Made by a program: the position numbers and the translations under genes. Positions 53,094 through 57,763 of a DNA stretch of 57,763 bases are shown in pieces. Source of the stretch: an uncultured Lachnospiraceae bacterium (GTDB lineage: Bacteria; Bacillota; Clostridia; Lachnospirales; Lachnospiraceae); the NCBI GenBank assembly GCA_947166015.1, contig CAMVCQ010000004.1:1-57763 (forward strand), read 5' to 3'. The number at the start of each line of letters is the position of its first letter. Position 1 is the stretch's first letter. A model generated the notes under the pieces. That model made no database searches, was not told the origin of the DNA, and saw only the letters and a list, made by a program, of their open reading frames with translations.

Positions 53094-53115
53094 AAGCCTT
53101 GCTTACGCAAGGCTT
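53094..53115 (-). terminator. intrinsic terminator hairpin
   Basis: A 9-bp stem, AAGCCTTGC (53094-53102) with GCAAGGCTT (53107-53115), loop TTAC; on the minus strand TTTTTT follows. The core CCTTGC/GCAAGG is the same as in the terminator at 2790-2818. No minus-strand gene lies directly upstream, so it may guard against antisense transcription or be left over. Confidence 0.65.
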
Positions 53116-53169
53116 AAATGCGATGATTCGGGATGTTTAATATATTTATACACATATACCGAACATTTG

Positions 53170-53199
53170 TTGACATACTATCTTTCGTTATGCTATAAT
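53170..53199 (+). promoter_or_regulatory. consensus promoter of the ECF-like sigma factor gene
   Basis: TTGACA (53170-53175), 18-base spacer, TATAAT (53194-53199), with TGC just before the -10 (extended type). Both hexamers are perfect. The sigma gene starts about 110 bases downstream. Confidence 0.8.
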
Positions 53200-53311
53200 C
53201 GAAAAATCAAAAAAAAGTAAACTGAAATCAAAAAAATCATAATAAAACGCAACCAACCCGGATAGTATTTCGGATACCTATATGACAGGGTTAGTTGACG
53301 AGGGAAATGAT

Positions 53312-53875
53312 ATGACTGATGAAGAAATCATCCGACTTTATTTTGACCGTGACCAGAAGGCGATAGCCGAGACCGCTGTTCAATATGGAAAGCAGTTGCA
53401 TTCAGTGTCATACAGGGTGGTGTATGACACCGAGACCGCGGAGGAGTGCGTGAACGATACGTATTATCGTGCGTGGAACAATATACCACCCGATTCGCCC
53501 GTGACATATCTTTATCCGTATCTGGCTCGGATCGTACGCTGTTTTTCCATTGACCGATACCGTCACATGCACGCAGAGAAGCGTGATTCAAGCATAGTGT
53601 ATCTGACCGATGAGATCGACTCCTGCCTGATGACTCGTGATACGGGTGAGGACATCGTGGATCGCATCGCATTTGCAGAATCAATGAATCGGTTTTTGGA
53701 GGATTTGAAGTCTGAGCAGCTAGTCGTTTTTATGCGACGCTACTGGTACATGGAAGACATTAAGGATATCGCAGAGTTCTGTGGGTATTCTGAGAGCAAG
53801 GTGAAGTCGATGCTGATGCGCTTGAGAAATCGGCTGAGAAAGCACCTATTGCAGGATGGGATATTGGTGGATTGA
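53312..53875 (+). CDS. RNA polymerase sigma factor, ECF-like
   Basis: The protein has 187 residues from ATG 53312, with GAGGG 8 bases upstream; the ORF is open 10 codons earlier. Region 2 is at about 15-95 (DTETAEECVNDTYYRAWNNIPP, YLARIVRCFSIDRYR) and region 4 at about 125-180 (EQLVVFMRRYWYMEDIKDIAEFCGYSESKVKSMLMRLRNRLRKHL). A group 4 sigma factor is the best fit; the target promoters are unknown. The small membrane protein that follows may be its regulator, as in many ECF pairs. Confidence 0.88.
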   Translation: MTDEEIIRLYFDRDQKAIAETAVQYGKQLHSVSYRVVYDTETAEECVNDTYYRAWNNIPPDSPVTYLYPYLARIVRCFSIDRYRHMHAEKRDSSIVYLTDEIDSCLMTRDTGEDIVDRIAFAESMNRFLEDLKSEQLVVFMRRYWYMEDIKDIAEFCGYSESKVKSMLMRLRNRLRKHLLQDGILVD

Positions 53876-53963
53876 GTCTCAGACACCATTGCGGCAGGGA
53901 CTGACACTTGGATCTGAATGGTGCGCGAAAGATGCATCAACAATCGGATAAGGAGGTAGCCAC

Positions 53964-54305
53964 ATGAACGGACTTGATTTTATGGATTTTATGAGTGATG
54001 TAGATATAAAGTATGCGATCAAAGCGAATAAACGACCGGTCAGACACAAGGTCCAGTGGCAGCACTATATAGCACTGGCGGCCTGCTTTGCTCTGACGGT
54101 CTTTTCCGGTGCGATGCTGTTTTTCGGAAGCGGTTCGGATACTTCATCTATGGAAACAAGTGATGGACTGGCGACTACGATCGGATCCTCGACCGGCCTT
54201 CTGTGGCTGTCTCTCGGTGCCGGAATCCTCGGAATGATCGTTGCGATAGTCCTGATCGCGAAAGGCAAGAAGGAACCGGCAGAACAGGATAGTCCTGTTC
54301 TTTAA
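53964..54305 (+). CDS. small two-helix membrane protein, possible anti-sigma factor
   Basis: The protein has 113 residues with AAGGAGG 8 bases upstream. The N-terminal 34 residues are cytoplasmic and charged (SDVDIKYAIKANKRPVRHKVQ), then a helix (about 35-53), a short Ser/Thr-rich loop, a second helix (about 78-98), and a short polar tail. The layout, and the location directly after a sigma gene, recall the anti-sigma proteins of Clostridia whose N-terminus binds the sigma factor. No zinc motif is seen. This role is inferred from context. Confidence 0.55.
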   Translation: MNGLDFMDFMSDVDIKYAIKANKRPVRHKVQWQHYIALAACFALTVFSGAMLFFGSGSDTSSMETSDGLATTIGSSTGLLWLSLGAGILGMIVAIVLIAKGKKEPAEQDSPVL

Positions 54306-54436
54306 TATCAGGATACTTACAATTCTTTTCATTGTATAACACGAAAAGCACTGCTAAAAATGCTGCTATTTGTCCCCTTTTTGTCCCCTTAGGTGTGATA
54401 TGATCGCAGCATAATCAGGAAAGGATGGTGGATTCC

Positions 54437-56884
54437 ATGGATACAAACATTAAAAAAATCATGAAAAAAAGCATAGCAGTGATGATGACCTTTATCATCC
54501 TCGGTATCACACCGATGAGTGACCTGTCACAGGGCTTGTCACATCTTCCGTCTGCAGCGAAGGCTGAGACCGGTGCTGCGGGTGACGGCAAATACATATC
54601 TGAGTTCAAAGTCGGTATGGGTGAGACAGAGGATGAGGCGAAAAAGGAACTTGAAAATGAAGGGTATACCATCCTTAAGGATGATGACGGAAACTATGCC
54701 GATCTAAACGATGGTGCAGGCTCAAAGAGTGCCTTCAAAGAGGGTGCCAATGACAAGATCGTTTATCTCGGTTACAAGACAACATCGGATCCAAACGATG
54801 CGGTCACTGATCTGGCTGTGATGAATATGAACGGTGGTTATGATGTTAATGATTACAAATTGCTGATGAACAAGTGCATGAATTCCCAGATCAAACCTTT
54901 TGTTGACAGATTTATTGCAACTCTTGAAGAGTACAGAGAAAACTACAAAAAACCGAAGTCATCCATGGGGCATATCCGCGCAGACTATATGAGAAGGATG
55001 ATGAACAGGATCACGGATGATGACACAGGCGGCAAGCCTATGGGTGATCTTCTTTTGAATAAGACAAAATACGAGCTTGGTGACGCTGCATACAACGCTC
55101 TGTCTGATTCTGAAAAGAAAAATCATGCAGATATCCTGACTATCCTCATGCAGGGTAACGGACAGTCAGTTCTGCTCCTCGAAACGCTGCTTACAAAAGC
55201 TACTGATACATCAGATGATACATGGGTAGACAGATTTCTCTCAACCACACCGGACGATCTGGAAGAGAGAATAATGGAGGAAAATCCGAATCTGAAAAGT
55301 CATGCGGATGTGCTTGCTCAGTTGGACAAACAGTACTACGATACGGCATCAGGTCTTCTGAACAAGTGGGATGATTTCAGAGACGTTGTGCTTTCATATG
55401 AAGATACGGCAGCCGGACTTACCGATTCGATAGAAGAAGCCGGAGAAGCTGTTGACAGTACAGATAACATTGATACAACTGATCTGTCCATGGATGATGC
55501 AAATACACTTGTTGATGCAAACTCCAAGTTTATGAAAACAGCATATGATGCCGAGAAGGTAGGTGTATGTGCTTATCTTGAAACACTTGATTATGATGGT
55601 GGCTCCCTGATAGATTTTTTCAGTAAAGATAAGTCGGAGTTTTCTACAAAAACCGGTATCAGAAATCTGTACCCATTGGTGGATGCTCTCACACCCGGGC
55701 AGATAGCCGGATTGGACTTTGTATCCTTCACTGAGCTCTTTGTAATAGCCTCCGCAGATGAGAATACATATAAAGATACAGAATCTTTTGTTTCAGACGT
55801 AAAAGAAGCATCCATCTATGAAAATGTGGACAGAGAAATCTATGAAGATGGCGGAGTTGCATTGACATCTGAGAAACTGAGACAGAATGCTCTTTCCAAG
55901 GAGACGGATCCTGAGGACTACCGTATGAGCAATACTCAGATCATCCTGTGGGGAGTTGTTGCGGGATGTATAGTAGGGTCAATAGGAGCCGGGGCTATAG
56001 CCAGTCACTTGTCAAGAGTTGTTTCTAATAACCGGGTCGCATATGAGATATTAGATGGAATATGGGATAAGCTCTCCAATGATATGGTTGCCACACACGC
56101 CTCCCCGTTCAAAGCAGCGCCGGGAACTATGCTTAATACCGGCATGACGGATGAGATGACTACCATCCTGAGAGAGCAGTCATCAATCCCGATAAGCACG
56201 ACACCCACAAATATCGTCAGAGCACTATCTACAGGGATGGCTGTGGCAGCTGTCATCCTGACTGTTCTCAATTTCAAATGGACATTGGAAGCGGCGAATG
56301 CATACTATAGGACTGATTTCAAGTTAATCCCGGGGATCATGGTCGACGAAGCGGATATAACCGCATATGATGAAGACGGAACTCAGATAGTGATCAAAAA
56401 CCAGACTGCATACTACAGAGCAGTAAAGTGCAATCGTAAAGAAGGAAGCACGGACATAGAGAAAAACAACTACAAGGCGATGAGAGATCTCGCCGACTTA
56501 AACGGAGACATAGGGAGACAGTGGCTTGCTCTCTATGCAGTGAAGTATACGCACGGAACGCCGATCCTTGCGGATTCGCTAAAATATACCAAAAACAACG
56601 ATAGCATCATTGACGGATATACGACAGGCATACATGAATTCGGTGCTAAGGCAGCAGCAAATCTCAACAAAAAAGCGTATCTGTTTCCAGATAACCCGCC
56701 GACTATTAAGGTCTTCTACAAGACTGCCGACAAGACGGTGAGCCAGACGACGAAGGCAGGTTCAGTATTCTCACCCGGATCACTTGCCCTCGGAGGCGGG
56801 GTCGGTATGGTAATCGGGGCATTGCTTGCAGTGTTGATAATGAGACGTAAAAGATCGACTGTCATCAAAAATCAGGAAAGCTGA
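54437..56884 (+). CDS. large membrane-anchored extracellular protein of unknown function
   Basis: The protein has 815 residues from ATG 54437 (GGTGG 5 bases upstream); ATG 54425 is in frame but abuts its site. Seen: a signal peptide (about 1-42), then KYISEFKVGMGETEDEAKKELENEGYTIL (about 50-80), whose pattern resembles PASTA-type repeats, then helical segments rich in Asp/Asn (about 130-500), a membrane-like Gly/Ile segment (IILWGVVAGCIVGSIGAGAIA, about 510-530), another hydrophobic stretch (about 590-612) and a final helix with a basic end (GGGVGMVIGALLAVLIMRRKR). I do not recognise a family with a known role. It may belong to the regulon of the upstream sigma factor. Confidence 0.7.
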   Translation: MDTNIKKIMKKSIAVMMTFIILGITPMSDLSQGLSHLPSAAKAETGAAGDGKYISEFKVGMGETEDEAKKELENEGYTILKDDDGNYADLNDGAGSKSAFKEGANDKIVYLGYKTTSDPNDAVTDLAVMNMNGGYDVNDYKLLMNKCMNSQIKPFVDRFIATLEEYRENYKKPKSSMGHIRADYMRRMMNRITDDDTGGKPMGDLLLNKTKYELGDAAYNALSDSEKKNHADILTILMQGNGQSVLLLETLLTKATDTSDDTWVDRFLSTTPDDLEERIMEENPNLKSHADVLAQLDKQYYDTASGLLNKWDDFRDVVLSYEDTAAGLTDSIEEAGEAVDSTDNIDTTDLSMDDANTLVDANSKFMKTAYDAEKVGVCAYLETLDYDGGSLIDFFSKDKSEFSTKTGIRNLYPLVDALTPGQIAGLDFVSFTELFVIASADENTYKDTESFVSDVKEASIYENVDREIYEDGGVALTSEKLRQNALSKETDPEDYRMSNTQIILWGVVAGCIVGSIGAGAIASHLSRVVSNNRVAYEILDGIWDKLSNDMVATHASPFKAAPGTMLNTGMTDEMTTILREQSSIPISTTPTNIVRALSTGMAVAAVILTVLNFKWTLEAANAYYRTDFKLIPGIMVDEADITAYDEDGTQIVIKNQTAYYRAVKCNRKEGSTDIEKNNYKAMRDLADLNGDIGRQWLALYAVKYTHGTPILADSLKYTKNNDSIIDGYTTGIHEFGAKAAANLNKKAYLFPDNPPTIKVFYKTADKTVSQTTKAGSVFSPGSLALGGGVGMVIGALLAVLIMRRKRSTVIKNQES

Positions 56885-56932
56885 AAATACAACGACTTTT
56901 ACCTTTCAAAATTAACCTCAAAATGCAACTAA

Positions 56933-56973
56933 AAAAACAGCGATTTGCATGCAAGCATGCAATCGCTGTTTTT
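56933..56973. terminator. bidirectional intrinsic terminator
   Basis: A long hairpin with one bulge, AAAAACAGCGATTTGCATGC with GCATGCAATCGCTGTTTTT. It separates the convergent 815-residue gene and the WG-repeat gene and can end transcripts from both strands. Confidence 0.9.
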
Positions 56974-56993
56974 ATTATACTTCCTCTGTTCTC

Positions 56994-57763
56994 CTATTTT
57001 ATGATGATCTTGATTGTTTTCGTTTTTGACACGGATTTGTACAGACCATCATCCTTCGCTGTTGCTTTTACTTTAATTTTGTAAGTTTTCTTTGGAAGTC
57101 CCTTTTGTAGCCTGACTTTACCGTTTGACGATATCGTAATCCTCTTATCTCCGGATTTCTTTTTGAAAGCCACTTTTGTCACCGACTCCGATGCTATCTT
57201 AAATGACTGTGCTTTCTTTTTCAGCTTGGCTGCCTTGACTGTCTTTGATGATGTTTTTATTGCCAGCTTCTGCGGCAAATACCCTGTTTTATCGGCTGAG
57301 CGATCCCAGTCCGACGTACTGTCCTGATTAAGATTCACGATCACAAGTTTTCCATCATATATTCCATAGACAATTCCCTCTGATGGAGCACTCATATCAT
57401 CAAAGACAAACGGTACCACCTCTCGGTTCTCGCCATCGACAACTCCACATTTCCCATCCTTCATGACAGAATAAAAACCTTTCTCTCCTCCAAATGCCGC
57501 TTCATATTCGATAGGAATGAGTATCTTGTTTGATTTATCTATACAGCCACATTTTCCGTCCTTTTCCACCGGAGCAACTCCATTATAGAACGGATATACG
57601 TTATCATATTCACAAGGAATCACCAACTTACCTGTTTTATCTATAAACCCACTCTTGCATTCGGTATAGTCAAACAAACCAAGGAGTCTTTCAGGCGAAA
57701 ATAAATTTCTAATTACTTCACCCTCAGACGAAATAACTTCCGGTTTTTTTATACCATCCGAAG
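56994..57763 (-). CDS. WG-repeat protein with Lys-rich BIG-like C-terminus (5' end outside the window)
   Basis: The frame is open from the stop at 56994 to the right edge, so the gene is partial; the visible part is about 255 residues. It has WG-type repeats: SGFIDKTGKLVIPCEYDNVYPF, CGCIDKSNKILIPIEYEAAF, CGVVDGENREVVPFVFDDMS, which form a repetitive extracellular or cell-surface fold. The C-terminal 90 residues are Lys-rich and BIG-like (KIASESVTKVAFKKKSG, NGKVRLQKGLPKKTYKIKV). The function is unknown; such repeat proteins are thought to bind other molecules. The true start is not in view. Confidence 0.8.
   Translation of the reverse strand, partial: SDGIKKPEVISSEGEVIRNLFSPERLLGLFDYTECKSGFIDKTGKLVIPCEYDNVYPFYNGVAPVEKDGKCGCIDKSNKILIPIEYEAAFGGEKGFYSVMKDGKCGVVDGENREVVPFVFDDMSAPSEGIVYGIYDGKLVIVNLNQDSTSDWDRSADKTGYLPQKLAIKTSSKTVKAAKLKKKAQSFKIASESVTKVAFKKKSGDKRITISSNGKVRLQKGLPKKTYKIKVKATAKDDGLYKSVSKTKTIKIIIK

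Overview
The window looks like chromosome of a low-to-mid GC Gram-positive anaerobe of the Clostridia, most probably family Lachnospiraceae. This rests on strong AGGAGG-type ribosome binding sites, consensus sigma-A promoters, the conserved mrnC-rlmB-sigH gene order, GltD-type formate dehydrogenase partners, many secreted proteins with BIG2-like Lys-rich domains, CotH and HD-GYP proteins, and glucose-type PTS genes. This is inferred from gene content only; the species cannot be named.

Layout. (1) 1-11.5 kb is an accessory, secretome-rich region: a truncated secreted protein, a secreted protein with twelve CxxC motifs of the DnaJ zinc-finger type, a clipped Bro-N (antirepressor-like) gene, a 48-residue secreted peptide with its own terminator, a 1030-residue secreted protein, a BIG2 protein, a DUF234-type AAA ATPase preceded by twin 19-bp palindromes, an HTH protein, and a secreted tyrosine phosphatase joined to an L,D-transpeptidase-like domain. 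(2) 11.5-16 kb holds a LUD protein, a polysaccharide deacetylase, the housekeeping operon mrnC-rlmB-sigH and, convergent with it, ispF. (3) 15.6-32.9 kb is a tightly packed leftward cluster of 14 genes devoted to molybdenum cofactor synthesis, molybdate uptake and formate dehydrogenase. Gaps are 105 bp or less and many stop/start codons overlap. It starts at a good promoter just upstream of moaA. It contains several gene fusions (MOSC-MogA, MobB-MoaC, MobA-STAS, Fe-S/GltD), an ABC exporter with a kinase-like N-terminal domain, and a SpoIIE-type phosphatase. (4) 32.9-34.4 kb is a tRNA-Val/tRNA-Met locus carrying a 1.1-kb integrated remnant, bounded by an intact tRNA-Met and a perfect 47-bp copy of its 3' part. 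(5) 34.5-43.1 kb holds housekeeping and transport genes: a CtpE-like P-type ATPase, a small membrane exporter, tRNA-Thr, yfcE-like, rdgB, a GNAT protein, a membrane HD-GYP protein, an RlmL-like methyltransferase and class II fructose bisphosphate aldolase. (6) 43.3-52.9 kb is a leftward set of EIIA, EIIBC, a membrane-anchored beta-propeller, a secreted CotH-kinase protein and a propeller/Y_Y_Y/HD-GYP receptor. (7) 53-57.8 kb has a sigma factor with a near-ideal promoter, a small two-helix membrane protein (possible anti-sigma), a large membrane-anchored protein of unknown function and a partial WG-repeat protein.

How the genes work together. ModABC would bring in molybdate. MoaA, MoaC, the Mog/MoeA proteins, MobA and MobB would build the bis-MGD cofactor for the Cys-type formate dehydrogenase, which could pass electrons through the GltD-like flavoprotein to NAD(P). 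MoaD, MoaE and FdhD are not seen here. A STAS domain, a PP2C phosphatase and a degenerate HATPase-like domain in the same cluster suggest a partner-switching regulatory circuit; this is inference. Two HD-GYP proteins point to cyclic-di-GMP turnover.
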